Of a stretch of DNA of 64,000 bases, positions 7,852 to 16,730 are shown piece by piece (the stretch's first letter is position 1; the number at the start of each line of letters is the position of its first letter). The notes beneath the pieces are model-generated. The model saw only the letters and a program-made list of their open reading frames with translations. It did not search any database and was not told the DNA's origin. Made by a program: the position numbers and the translations under genes. This DNA comes from Lachnotalea sp041821265 (lineage in GTDB: Bacteria > Bacillota > Clostridia > Lachnospirales > Lachnospiraceae), in contig JBGUEQ010000002.1 of the NCBI GenBank assembly GCA_041821265.1, positions 1-64,000 of the forward strand, in the 5' to 3' direction.

Positions 7852-10143
7852 GTGAATATAGTTGATATGAATGATAAATGGTTTTTTATAAAAGATGAAA
7901 AGGATGTCTATATAAAAAAAGAAATTGAAAATGGGGAAGAAGTGATATTACCTCATTGCTTTAACGCAATAGATGGACAAAGTGGAGAGGGAATGTTTAA
8001 GGGAAAATGTTATTATCAAAGAAAAGTGAAAATAACAAAACAGGAACTTGAGCAGTATCATTTTCTGGAAATTGGAGCGGCAAGTCTTGTTTCTGATGTA
8101 TATGTGAATGGTTATTTGGCGGGTAGTAGCAGATGTGGTTACGCAATGTACCGAGTAGCTCTAAAACCTTTTTTGAAGGAGGGTGAGAATTTAATTTCTA
8201 TTGTGGTGGATAATAGTCCTAAGGGCGATGTATATCCACTCATGGCTGATTTTTCATTTTATGGTGGTTTATATCGTGAAGTAAAATGGATATCAGCTGA
8301 AGCCCTTCATTTTGAGTTGCTAGACAATGGACGAGATGGTATTTATATTACACAAAAGAGTCTTGGAAAAGATAGCTTTGAATTAACGGTAAAGGGAAGA
8401 GTTATTCATGAAGTTCCAAACGAAACAAAGATAAAAATTATTTGTAAACTTATGGATAAAGAAGATAATTGTGTATTAGAGCGAACAAAGAATATGATAA
8501 TTTTAGACGATGGTGATTTTGAAATTACGGAAGTTTTAGAGGATTTAAATCTTTGGCAAGGAATTGAAAATCCTTATCTTTATACATGTAAAATAGAACT
8601 GCATAAAGACGAAAAGTTGCTAGACCTAAGAACAATCAATGTTGGATTTAGAAATATAGAGATTACATCAGACAAGGGGGTATTCTTAAATGGTAAAGCC
8701 ATTAAATTTAATGGTGTTAGCCGTCATCAGGATTTTGCAGAGATGGGAAATGCATTAACAAGAGAGAATATGGATCTTGATATGGCATTAATAAAGGAAA
8801 TAGGAGCCAATACCATCAGATTATCTCATTATCAACACAACGACTATTTTTACAGTCTTTGTGACAAGGAAGGAATATTGGTATGGGCAGAAATACCATT
8901 TATTAGTGTCCCGACAACTTCTGATAAAGACAATAAAAATGCAAAGGAACAATTAGAACGATTAATCAAACAGGCGTATAACCATAGCTCCATTTATTGC
9001 TGGGGCGTTCAAAATGAAATCACGATTGCCATAGAAAATGAGGGAATTTATGAAAAAGTGAAGGAACTTGCAACGATTGCAAAAGCACTTGATTCCAGTA
9101 GATTGATAGCTCAGGCTAATATTCATTCGGTGGCAAATGATAGCGTGTTAAATGAGTTAACTGATTTCGTAGGATATAATCTTTATTATGGCTGGTATTA
9201 TAAGGAAATGGGAGATTTGGCAACAAGGCTGGATGAATTTCACAATGTGAGACCAGATATACCGGTTATGGTTACCGAATATGGTGTAGATACGAATCCT
9301 AAATTTCATTCCTACCATCCTTGCGTCAAAGATTATACAGAAGAGTATCAGCTACTATTCCAGAATAATGCTTTAAAAACCTTTCAGGAAAGAAGTTTTG
9401 TACTAGGCGGCTATGTATGGGCAATGTTTGATTTTGGAAGTGAAATTAGAAATGAAGGCGGAGTAAAAGGAAAAAATCAAAAAGGTTTAGTAACAATAGA
9501 CCGAAAGCTTAAAAAAGATGCGTTTTATCTATGTAAGGCTTATTGGTCCAAAGAACATTTTGTGAAATTAGCTGGCAGTCGATTTGTAAACCGACATGAA
9601 AAAGAAAATGATATTGTGTTATTGTCAAATGTAAATCATATCAAACTTTATATCAATGATGCTCTAGTTCGTGAAATAGATAGTACAGAACCAATGAAGG
9701 TAATACAAGGAGTAGAATTAGTTCTCGGAGAAAATAAAGTGTACGTAGAAGCGGTTGATATAGAAGGAAACTGCTTTACGGATGAAATGTTTTTAACTTG
9801 TGTCAATGAGATGGATCAAAGCTATATTATTGAAAAACCTAAAGAAGAAACCCATGTAACAAATTGGTTCCAAAAGTTTGATTTAACAGATATTCAGGAA
9901 ATAGCAATCAGGGATGGTTATTATTCAACCTTTGATACAATCGAAGAACTTTACAAAAAAGAAGAAGCAAAAGAAGTATTTAAAAAATACTTTGGGGATG
10001 TGGCGGAAAGTTCTCAGATGGTTGCTATGAAGGGACTGATGACAATTGATAGTATGTCAAAACGCTCTCGGTTTAATATGCCAAAAGAGTTGTTGTGTGT
10101 AATTAATAAAGAACTAAATGTAATACCCAAAGTTGGAAAATAG
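7852..10143 (+). CDS. Glycoside hydrolase family 2 (beta-galactosidase/glucuronidase type)
   Basis: A 763-residue cytoplasmic GH2 enzyme expected to cleave a beta-glycosidic bond in the imported sugar. It has the N-terminal jelly-roll domain (LPHCFNAIDGQ, FKGKCYYQRKV), an Ig-like domain, then the TIM barrel with NGVSRHQDF near residue 290, the acid/base Glu in WGVQNE (about 389) and the nucleophile in VTEYG (about 475). A C-terminal extension of about 180 residues ends in a helical segment I cannot place. There is no signal peptide. GTG 7852 is chosen because an in-frame ATG 15 bases earlier overlaps the GGAGG. Whether the true substrate is phosphorylated is open. Confidence 0.9.
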   Translation: MNIVDMNDKWFFIKDEKDVYIKKEIENGEEVILPHCFNAIDGQSGEGMFKGKCYYQRKVKITKQELEQYHFLEIGAASLVSDVYVNGYLAGSSRCGYAMYRVALKPFLKEGENLISIVVDNSPKGDVYPLMADFSFYGGLYREVKWISAEALHFELLDNGRDGIYITQKSLGKDSFELTVKGRVIHEVPNETKIKIICKLMDKEDNCVLERTKNMIILDDGDFEITEVLEDLNLWQGIENPYLYTCKIELHKDEKLLDLRTINVGFRNIEITSDKGVFLNGKAIKFNGVSRHQDFAEMGNALTRENMDLDMALIKEIGANTIRLSHYQHNDYFYSLCDKEGILVWAEIPFISVPTTSDKDNKNAKEQLERLIKQAYNHSSIYCWGVQNEITIAIENEGIYEKVKELATIAKALDSSRLIAQANIHSVANDSVLNELTDFVGYNLYYGWYYKEMGDLATRLDEFHNVRPDIPVMVTEYGVDTNPKFHSYHPCVKDYTEEYQLLFQNNALKTFQERSFVLGGYVWAMFDFGSEIRNEGGVKGKNQKGLVTIDRKLKKDAFYLCKAYWSKEHFVKLAGSRFVNRHEKENDIVLLSNVNHIKLYINDALVREIDSTEPMKVIQGVELVLGENKVYVEAVDIEGNCFTDEMFLTCVNEMDQSYIIEKPKEETHVTNWFQKFDLTDIQEIAIRDGYYSTFDTIEELYKKEEAKEVFKKYFGDVAESSQMVAMKGLMTIDSMSKRSRFNMPKELLCVINKELNVIPKVGK

Positions 10144-10203
10144 GTAAAATGGCAGGTAAAAGAAATATTTAAGATAAGAGATAAGAGAAAAGGAAATAAT
10201 GAT

Positions 10204-10464
10204 ATGCAGAAATTTAATTATGTAATTACAAATCCACAGGGAATCCATGCAAGGCCAGCAGGATTATTAGTTAAAGAAGCACAAAAATATGAGAATTGTA
10301 ATATTTCAATTTTGAAAGACGGTAAGCAGGTGGATGCGAAGAAACTTCTACAGGTAATGTCATTGGGAATAAAGTGCGGAAATACCATTGAGGTAATAGT
10401 TGAAGGAGGAGAGCAGGAACAGGTAGCAAGCGCATTTAAAGAGTTTTTAAAAAATAATTCATGA
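10204..10464 (+). CDS. HPr-like phosphocarrier with His15 but no Ser46
   Basis: The 86-residue protein is a HPr-family phosphocarrier. His15 lies in the canonical GIHARPAG, so it should accept phosphate from enzyme I and feed IIA. The second signature, usually K-S-I-M-G-V-M-S, reads KKLLQVMSLG: the position of regulatory Ser46 (residue 47 here) is Lys. HPr kinase should therefore not be able to modify it. It is the last gene of the PTS locus, 60 bases after the GH2 gene, with AAAGGAAA upstream. I infer a dedicated HPr that escapes catabolite control. Confidence 0.9.
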   Translation: MQKFNYVITNPQGIHARPAGLLVKEAQKYENCNISILKDGKQVDAKKLLQVMSLGIKCGNTIEVIVEGGEQEQVASAFKEFLKNNS

Positions 10465-10531
10465 AATATAGGATGATTCAATTTCCTTTAGTTGGTCAAA
10501 TGAAAAATCAAAAATCCACCTGTATAATTTG

Positions 10532-10563
10532 TAAAGTATGAGATTTGAACTGTTCTCATGCTT
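10532..10563. terminator. Two-way terminator-like hairpin after the PTS operon
   Basis: An 11-bp stem with one G-T pair and a 10-base loop lies between convergent reading frames. The T run is poor on both strands. Confidence 0.5.
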
Positions 10564-10565
10564 TC

Positions 10566-10754
10566 CTAGGTGCAATAAGCGGATAGTTCATCGATGCAAT
10601 CCACAAGTAATTCCATTTTTGCTGAATTGTTTTTAACCATAGTATTAAGCTTACTTCCAGTTCTATTAAGAATTACAATCAATGCCGGTTTTAGCATGAC
10701 GTCGTCTGAGAAGACTTTATTCAGTCCTGCTAATGCCGGTATCTTTTTGTCCAA
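10566..10754 (-). pseudogene. Probable 3' remnant of an unknown gene
   Basis: The - strand is open from about 10787 down to a TAG at 10566, giving a protein-like sequence of about 65 residues (LDKKIPALAGLNKVFSDD, MLKPALIVILNRTG, MELLVDCIDELSAYC). It has no ribosome site or convincing start and ends just before the hairpin at 10532. This looks like the C-terminal end of a lost gene. I do not recognise the family. Confidence 0.3.
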
Positions 10755-10960
10755 AAGGATGTTTGCAAATTTGCAAATTCTTTAACAAAAAAGTACGGTT
10801 TACTTTTTCACTTACGAAATACTAACAATAAAAATATATCGCAAAACAATAAAATAATATTGAATTACAACTTTTGATGTGATATATTAAAGAAAATATT
10901 ATTTAAGTATATTATTCTGAGGAATCAGATTTGTATACTGAAAAGAAAGGGTTGGAATAA

Positions 10961-11407
10961 ATGAGGGATAAAATTACCGTTTTAACAAAAGTTTTATTAG
11001 ATTTCATGTTTTTTGGAGGGATGATTGTATGCTTAACACTTCCTATAAGCATTAAATTCTATGGAAATTACAATTCATATTTTGAAAAAAATTATTTTGA
11101 ATTATGTATCTTATTTTTTGTTTCAGGAATATTTGCGGTACTTATTATATGGGAGCTGAGAAAAATGTTTAAAACAGTTATCAAAGATGATTGCTTTATT
11201 AAAGGGAATGTAATCTGCTTAAATCGAATGGGAACGTACAGCTTTATGATTGCGGGTATTACATGTTTACGAATGTTTTTATATTTAACTCCAGCAGTAG
11301 CGGTTGTTATTTTAGTATTTATAATTGCAGGACTTTTTAGTAAAGTGCTTTCTCGTGTATTTGATAAAGCGGTTACCTATAAACTTGAAAATGATTTGAC
11401 AATTTAG
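10961..11407 (+). CDS. DUF2975 integral membrane protein
   Basis: A 148-residue protein with four hydrophobic segments (about residues 10-30, 48-68, 88-108, 112-132) and little else, matching the DUF2975 family. In many Firmicutes such genes sit directly before a small Cro/CI-type regulator, as here (11 bases). Function is unknown; the pairing suggests membrane-linked control of the regulator or joint regulation. An AAAGGG ribosome site precedes the ATG. Confidence 0.8.
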   Translation: MRDKITVLTKVLLDFMFFGGMIVCLTLPISIKFYGNYNSYFEKNYFELCILFFVSGIFAVLIIWELRKMFKTVIKDDCFIKGNVICLNRMGTYSFMIAGITCLRMFLYLTPAVAVVILVFIIAGLFSKVLSRVFDKAVTYKLENDLTI

Positions 11408-11418
11408 GAGGCAGATGA

Positions 11419-11631
11419 ATGGCAATTATAATAAATCTTGATGTGGTTATGGCCCAAAGAAAAATGGGTCTAACTGAATTAGCAAGAGAAGTAGATATCA
11501 CAATGGCCAATTTATCTATTTTGAAGAACAATAAGGCAAAAGCAATTAGGTTATCTACGTTAGAAGCAATATGTAAGGCATTAAAATGCCAACCGGGTGA
11601 TATATTAGAATATGTTGAAGAGGAAGGGTAA
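11419..11631 (+). CDS. Small HTH regulator (YozG-like, Cro/CI type)
   Basis: The 70-residue protein is almost only an HTH_26/Cro-type domain: LAREVDITMANLSILKNNKAKAI forms the helix-turn-helix (about residues 20-42), and the tail LEAICKALKCQPGDILEYVEE is typical of the YozG group. It is translated from GGAGG 11 bases after the DUF2975 gene and probably regulates that two-gene unit. Its target site was not found. Confidence 0.88.
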   Translation: MAIIINLDVVMAQRKMGLTELAREVDITMANLSILKNNKAKAIRLSTLEAICKALKCQPGDILEYVEEEG

Positions 11632-11742
11632 TTAAATAAAAAATTAGAGATAAGAAAAATAAAAGTATTTATCAGCTAAGAATAATTTAATTGTCATGAA
11701 TTAATGGCATAGAAATAATTGGGTCCAATGGAGGAAAAGAGT

Positions 11743-13353
11743 ATGAATGAAAGTCAAAGTGAGTTAAATAATATAAATAATATTGCAGAAAGCAACAATG
11801 TAGTTTCAACTACAACCGATTCCTTACCAGAATCGGATATCTTGAGTAATAAAAAAACAACCTATATTGCGTTACCGATAACAAAACAAGCGTCTGAATC
11901 TAAAGAGAGAAAAATAATTAAAGAAAATTTTCAAATTTTTGGATTTATTAGTATTATCTACGCGATGTTTTATACCTTTTGTTTATATCATAATAGTTCA
12001 GGAATTACAGTACCTTTGCTAGAGGTAGGAACCATTTACTATTATATATTTATGATTAAACAGTTAGAAATAAACTTGAAAAAGGATTCAGTATTTTATA
12101 TCATAGCAATTATATTATTAGGATTTTCAATTTGTTTTACAGACAATATTATTTTGATTATGATGAGTAAATTAGGAATCATGATACTTTTTATGAGCTT
12201 TATGATTCATCAATTCTATAATGATACTAATTGGAGATTGCAAAAAGGTGTAGAGGCACTGGGAGTATTAGCAATATATACAGTAGCAGCAGTAGGCTAT
12301 CCATTTGCAGATGCATTAGAAGCAATAAAAAGTCGTCAAAAAAAGAAAAATGGAATACTTAAATATGTATTTATTGGAATTATGATTACGGTACCCTTGT
12401 TATTTATTATTATAATACTTCTTTTGAGTGCAGATCGAATTTTTGAAAATATATTTAATCATCTATTAGAACTACTTTTCGTATGGAAAAATCTATTTAC
12501 AATAATTGTAATGATAGTGCTTTCCTATATTACTTTCTATAGTTTTATTAATGCATTGGCCAAAAGAGATATAAAAGAAGAAGATACTGATAGAAGAACA
12601 CAGGAACCTATTATTGCGATTACTATATCTGTATGTATATCATTCATCTACCTACTATTTTGCGGGATACAAATAGTAGGTTTGTTTTGCGGACAGATGA
12701 AGATTCCAACGGGTTATACATATGCACAGTATGCGAGAGAAGGTTTCTTTCAATTACTAGTTGTATGTGCAATTAATCTTGCTATTGTGCTCTGCTGTAT
12801 GGCATTTTTTAGAAACAGTAAAATATTAAATGTAATGCTTACTATCATCACTATATGTACCTTTATAATGATTGCATCAAGCGCATATAGGATGCTTATG
12901 TATATTAGTATATATCAGCTTACTTTTTTAAGAATATTTGTATTGTGGACGTTACTCGTAATTGCCATTATAATGTTAGGCATCGTAATAAATATTTATA
13001 AAAATACATTTCCGTTATTTCGATATAGTATGGTTATTGTGACAATCTTCTATATAGGTTTAGCATTTAGTCATCCAGACTATTTTATAGCTAGTTATAA
13101 TATGAAATCGATTGAATCAAATACTCAACCACGAAGTCAAAGGGATGATTATTATTGTTATGGAGATATTTACTATGTCACTTCATTATCAGCAGATGCA
13201 GCACCTGCATTAGCAAAATATAAAAACAAAGACCCAAAAGTAATGGAGTATTTTGCAAATATTAAAAATGAATCTGAAAAAATGGGAATTAGAAAATTTA
13301 ACTTTTCAAGGTATATAGGAGGAAGGGCAGCAAACGAATATTTAAACCAATAG
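11743..13353 (+). CDS. DUF4153/DUF4173 polytopic membrane protein
   Basis: A 536-residue protein with a polar N-terminal tail of about 60 residues rich in Asn and Ser, roughly ten hydrophobic segments, and a C-terminal external part ending in YYVTSLSADAAPALAKYKNK, a motif I associate with the DUF4153/DUF4173 group. Its role is unknown. The start at 11743 is chosen because TGGAGG lies 8 bases upstream; earlier in-frame starts overlap this site. A terminator-like hairpin follows at 13374. It is not clearly linked to the HTH pair upstream. Confidence 0.78.
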   Translation: MNESQSELNNINNIAESNNVVSTTTDSLPESDILSNKKTTYIALPITKQASESKERKIIKENFQIFGFISIIYAMFYTFCLYHNSSGITVPLLEVGTIYYYIFMIKQLEINLKKDSVFYIIAIILLGFSICFTDNIILIMMSKLGIMILFMSFMIHQFYNDTNWRLQKGVEALGVLAIYTVAAVGYPFADALEAIKSRQKKKNGILKYVFIGIMITVPLLFIIIILLLSADRIFENIFNHLLELLFVWKNLFTIIVMIVLSYITFYSFINALAKRDIKEEDTDRRTQEPIIAITISVCISFIYLLFCGIQIVGLFCGQMKIPTGYTYAQYAREGFFQLLVVCAINLAIVLCCMAFFRNSKILNVMLTIITICTFIMIASSAYRMLMYISIYQLTFLRIFVLWTLLVIAIIMLGIVINIYKNTFPLFRYSMVIVTIFYIGLAFSHPDYFIASYNMKSIESNTQPRSQRDDYYCYGDIYYVTSLSADAAPALAKYKNKDPKVMEYFANIKNESEKMGIRKFNFSRYIGGRAANEYLNQ

Positions 13354-13373
13354 TATGAATAGAAAGAGTAAAA

Positions 13374-13417
13374 CAAATCGTAAATTAACATAACATTTTA
13401 TGATGATTTACGGTTTG
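13374..13417 (+). terminator. Hairpin after the DUF4153/4173 gene
   Basis: CAAATCGTAAAT pairs with ATTTACGGTTTG (one G-T pair) and is followed by CTTTACTT, a poor T run. Confidence 0.6.
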
Positions 13418-13548
13418 CTTTACTTCGGTACTAAGTTGTTTTATTTAAAACTTTATGCTATGCTTAAAGTGAGATTTGAAATTATAATTTCAAATTAAAT
13501 GTACTAGGTGAAATTCGTATTATAATAGAAGGAGACAATTAATTAACA

Positions 13549-14379
13549 ATGAATGATAAGATTATATTTAGAGAGATGCTTACAGAAATTAGCGAGCTTG
13601 CAGAAACAAAAAATAAAATACTTACAGTGGATGAAATAAAAGATTTTTTTAAAAAAGTTTCATTAACTGATGAACATATGGAGTTGGTTTACAGTTATTT
13701 AGAAGTCAATAAGATAGTAGTGCAAGGTCATAAGAAAAATGATGAGATTAAAATATTTGAAGAGAACGAAGAATTACAAGAATTAGAGAATAATACAGAT
13801 ATATCCGAAAGAATAGAAAAATTTAATGCTGAAGAAAATCAATATTTAAAAATGTATCTTGAAGAATTAGGTACGCTTCCATTGCTAGATGAGGAGGAGA
13901 AGGTAACACTATATAATCAAGCAATAAGAGGCAATTCTTTCGCAAAGAGTCGAGTGATAGAAATTTATCTTCAAGAGGTAGTAGAAATCGCAAGAAATTA
14001 TGGCGATCAGGGTATTTTGATTAGTGATTTAATACAAGAAGGAAACATTGGGCTGATGCTTGCGGTGGATGAAATTGATGAGCTTGCGAGTGTTTTGGAA
14101 GTAGAGAAAGTACTTAGAGAAGGTATCATTGCTTCTATTGAGAGTGTCATAGAAGAAAATAACTTTATTAAGAATGCGAAGAAACAAATTGTAAATAAAG
14201 TTAATTATTTGAATGAGGGTGTAAAAAATCTAGAAGAAGAGCTTGGAAGAGCAGCCAATATGGAAGAAGTTGCTAACTATATGGAGATGTCCGTAGAAGA
14301 GGTAAGTGATATCATTAGAGTTTCAGATGATGAAATCAGGGTAAGAGAAAACGAAGAGAAGAATAATAAACAACAATAA
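13549..14379 (+). CDS. Truncated sigma-70-like protein without region 4
   Basis: A 276-residue protein that looks like a cut-down RpoD. Residues 25-60 (LTVDEIKDFF...LEVNKIVVQG) resemble region 1.1; residues 96-128 (YLKMYLEELGTLPLLDEEE) are a clear region 1.2; 130-172 follow region 2.1-2.2 (LISDLIQEGNIGLMLAVD), the core-binding part. The aromatic DNA-melting and -10-reading helices (2.3-2.4) are not recognisable. Residues 205-262 match region 3 (LEEELGRAANMEEVANYMEM). It ends in a charged tail with no region 4. It should bind RNA polymerase but not read a -35 box. An AGAAGGAG site precedes the ATG. Confidence 0.82.
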   Translation: MNDKIIFREMLTEISELAETKNKILTVDEIKDFFKKVSLTDEHMELVYSYLEVNKIVVQGHKKNDEIKIFEENEELQELENNTDISERIEKFNAEENQYLKMYLEELGTLPLLDEEEKVTLYNQAIRGNSFAKSRVIEIYLQEVVEIARNYGDQGILISDLIQEGNIGLMLAVDEIDELASVLEVEKVLREGIIASIESVIEENNFIKNAKKQIVNKVNYLNEGVKNLEEELGRAANMEEVANYMEMSVEEVSDIIRVSDDEIRVRENEEKNNKQQ

Positions 14380-14442
14380 TTTTGATTTGGCAGCATTCTA
14401 TCTTATTAACGATAGAGGAAAATTGACGATGGGGTGAAGCAG

Positions 14443-14817
14443 ATGGATTCAAAGTACAAAAGACAATTATTAACAGCTGGAGTGGATTTAAATATTGCGT
14501 TAGAGAGATTCATGAATAATGAGGATTTATATGAAAAATTCTTAGTTGAATTCTTAGAAGATAGAAATTTTATAGAGTTAAAGAAAAATTTAGAGTTAAA
14601 AAAATATGAGGAAGCTTTTATGAATGCCCATACATTAAAAGGTGTATCTGCTAATTTAGCTTTAGATTCCATTTATAGTGTCTTAGTCCTTATAGTAGAA
14701 GAACTAAGACATTATAACCATGGTGCTATCAACAAGGAATTTAGACAATTAGAAGAAAATTACAATGAGTTACTTAACGTAATAAAAGAAAATTCTTCAT
14801 TACAGTTAATACGTTAG
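14443..14817 (+). CDS. Single-domain Hpt phosphotransfer protein
   Basis: The 124-residue helical protein carries the Hpt signature AHTLKGVSANL (His near residue 65), the phosphate-accepting histidine of multistep phosphorelays. It has no kinase or receiver domain and no such gene is next to it, so its partners are elsewhere. It follows the sigma-like gene by 63 bases, perhaps in one transcript. ATG 14443 is chosen for its GGGGTGA site; a GTG 9 bases upstream is in frame but badly spaced. Confidence 0.85.
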   Translation: MDSKYKRQLLTAGVDLNIALERFMNNEDLYEKFLVEFLEDRNFIELKKNLELKKYEEAFMNAHTLKGVSANLALDSIYSVLVLIVEELRHYNHGAINKEFRQLEENYNELLNVIKENSSLQLIR

Positions 14818-14858
14818 GGTATTAGGATATTTTTAAATGATTTGTTTGTGAGGGAAAC

Positions 14859-14899
14859 AAAAAATAATATATTACGCTAGAGAAACCTAACATAATATA
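14859..14899 (-). terminator. Terminator of the CorC/HlyC gene
   Basis: Read on the - strand, TATATTATG pairs with CGTAATATA around a loop and a T-rich run follows. It may also end the convergent Hpt gene. Confidence 0.6.
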
Positions 14900-14906
14900 C
14901 TATAAA

Positions 14907-16229
14907 TTATTGTTTACTATCGGAGAGTGCTAACGTTTGGATTTCATTTAAACTAATTTCTTCCATATACAATAAGTTGTCGGGAAGATACATATGAACC
15001 TTTTCAATACGTTTTTTATCAACAACTTCAGCCATTAGGCGAATGCCATCTTCAGTGGTGACTTCTTCACCAGTTTCGGGAAGATGATCAAGTAATTCGA
15101 TAATAATCCCTCCGATAGAATCATAGTCATCAGAAGTGATTTTGAGATTAAGAAAATCATTTATATCGTCAAGTTTCATAGAACCTTCGATGATATATTC
15201 ATTTTCATTTATTTTTTTTACAAGATCTTCTTCATCACTGTCGTATTCATCTCTGATTTCACCAACAATTTCTTCTAGTAAGTCTTCTAATGTTATAAGA
15301 CCAGCAGTAGCACCGTATTCATCAAGAACAATTGCAAAATTAATTGAACTTTTTCTCATTTCCATCATAAGCTCAGAAGTTTTTTTGAATTCATATGTAA
15401 AATATGGTTCACGGAAAAAATCTCTTATATTAAATGATGTTTTTGGATTATATAAAAGTAAATCTTTTACATTAATAATACCGATAACATTATCAGTTGT
15501 ATTCTCATATACAGGAAGCCTTGTAAACTTTTCTTCCTTATATATCTCAATTAATTCAGGGTAAGTACAATTTACACTTACAAATGACATATCAATTCTA
15601 GGAACCATAACATCTTTTGCCTGTGAATCACCAAAGTCAAACACATTATTTATCATTTTGCGTTCTTCACTTTCAATTACGCCGTCTTCATGACTAACTT
15701 CAACTATGGTTCGAAGTTCATTTTCAGTAATGTAGTCATTTCTAACACTGGCATCAATTCTAAAAACTTTTAGAACGCCAAGTGAAAGCTTGTTCACTAA
15801 AAATATAACGGGTGTCAAAACAATCATCAATAGATATATGATATTACCATACGATAATGCAATGCTCTCCGCATAAAGTGTTGAAAGTGTCTTAGGTGTG
15901 ATTTCACCAAATACAAGTATTAATAATGTAAGTATACCAGTTGCTACACCAACTCCAGTATTCCCAGCAATTCGAATTGCAAGAGTAGTTGCTAGAGAAG
16001 AAGCTGTTATATTGACAAGATTATTGCCTATTAATATAGCACTGAGCATTTTGCCTGAGTCATTTATTACTTTTAATATTGTTTCTGCTCGTTTATCCCC
16101 ATCTTCCATTAAGGTCCTAATACGAATTTTATTCACCGTGGTAAAAGCCGTCTCTGCGGAAGAAAAGAATGCAGACAAAAATAAAAGTAAAATTAAAATA
16201 AACAACTGTGTGGCGTCACCAGAATCCAA
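14907..16229 (-). CDS. CorC/HlyC (CNNM-type) membrane transporter
   Basis: The 440-residue protein has an N-terminal DUF21 (CNNM) membrane domain with three to four segments and the motif FSSAETAFTTVNKIRI near residue 20, two CBS domains in the middle (VMVPRIDMSFVSVN near 200; FAIVLDEYGATAGLITLEDLLEEI near 300), and a C-terminal CorC_HlyC domain. Such proteins are linked to Mg2+/Co2+ efflux or divalent-ion homeostasis; specificity is unknown. TTG 16229 is preferred because AAAAGGAG lies 9 bases before it, while an in-frame TTG at 16238 touches that site. It is transcribed against the heat-shock operon. Confidence 0.9.
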   Translation of the reverse strand: MDSGDATQLFILILLLFLSAFFSSAETAFTTVNKIRIRTLMEDGDKRAETILKVINDSGKMLSAILIGNNLVNITASSLATTLAIRIAGNTGVGVATGILTLLILVFGEITPKTLSTLYAESIALSYGNIIYLLMIVLTPVIFLVNKLSLGVLKVFRIDASVRNDYITENELRTIVEVSHEDGVIESEERKMINNVFDFGDSQAKDVMVPRIDMSFVSVNCTYPELIEIYKEEKFTRLPVYENTTDNVIGIINVKDLLLYNPKTSFNIRDFFREPYFTYEFKKTSELMMEMRKSSINFAIVLDEYGATAGLITLEDLLEEIVGEIRDEYDSDEEDLVKKINENEYIIEGSMKLDDINDFLNLKITSDDYDSIGGIIIELLDHLPETGEEVTTEDGIRLMAEVVDKKRIEKVHMYLPDNLLYMEEISLNEIQTLALSDSKQ

Positions 16230-16238
16230 AAAAACCAA

Positions 16239-16609
16239 CTCCTTTTAAATTTATGCGTGTATGGTTCAATCTGCCAACTTGGGAAGTTATAAGATACATC
16301 GCAATAATTAAAGATTAAAAATACTTACTTCAATTATATACATAAGAATATACAGTATAATACACAAAACTGTCAAGGTTTGTGATGAAATAACGAAAGT
16401 ATACTTTGGTGTAAGTGAAAAAATACTTGATTTCAATTATGATTATTAAGTGATATACAAAATGAAATATTATTAGGAAAGACATGTATACAAAGGTTGA
16501 AGAAGAGAAATCAATCTGTTATTTCATAATAATTGTGTTACTTAATAATATTGTATAGAAAAAAGGAGATATTATAAGAGAGGAATTTTAATAAATTTAT
16601 AAAATACTA
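16239..16609. other. Divergent intergenic region between corC-like and hrcA
   Basis: About 370 AT-rich bases hold the - strand promoter region of the CorC-like gene and lead into the hrcA promoter. I see no gene, riboswitch or repeat. Confidence 0.6.
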
Positions 16610-16638
16610 TTGACAAAATTAGTCAATGGTGATATTTT
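16610..16638 (+). promoter_or_regulatory. SigA-type promoter of the heat-shock operon
   Basis: TTGACA (16610-16615) and TATTTT (16633-16638) are spaced by 17 bases. The predicted start lies just before the CIRCE site. Confidence 0.8.
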
Positions 16639-16651
16639 AGGTACATAGATG

Positions 16652-16678
16652 TTAGCACTCTACATCAATGAGTGCTAA
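16652..16678 (+). promoter_or_regulatory. CIRCE operator (HrcA binding site)
   Basis: TTAGCACTC, nine bases, GAGTGCTAA is a perfect match to the CIRCE consensus. It lies just downstream of the promoter and 50 bases before hrcA, so HrcA should repress its own operon except under heat stress. Confidence 0.97.
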
Positions 16679-16730
16679 CAAAACTAAAAGCTTATGAAGT
16701 TAATTATCTTAACTGAAGGGAGTGAACAGG

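Larger units (their letters stand above)
10465..10960. other. Intergenic region with a two-way terminator and a gene remnant
   Basis: This 496-base gap holds an inverted repeat (AAAGTATGAGA / TCTCATGCTTT, 10532-10563) that could end both the PTS operon and a - strand gene, plus the - strand remnant at 10566-10754. The rest, 10790-10960, is very AT-rich and carries the unmarked promoter region of the next gene. No further gene is seen. Confidence 0.6.

Noticed and set aside
16722..16730. GTG start for hrcA at 16722
   Set aside because: It overlaps the GAAGGGAG ribosome site; TTG 16731 gives right spacing and the family N-terminus.
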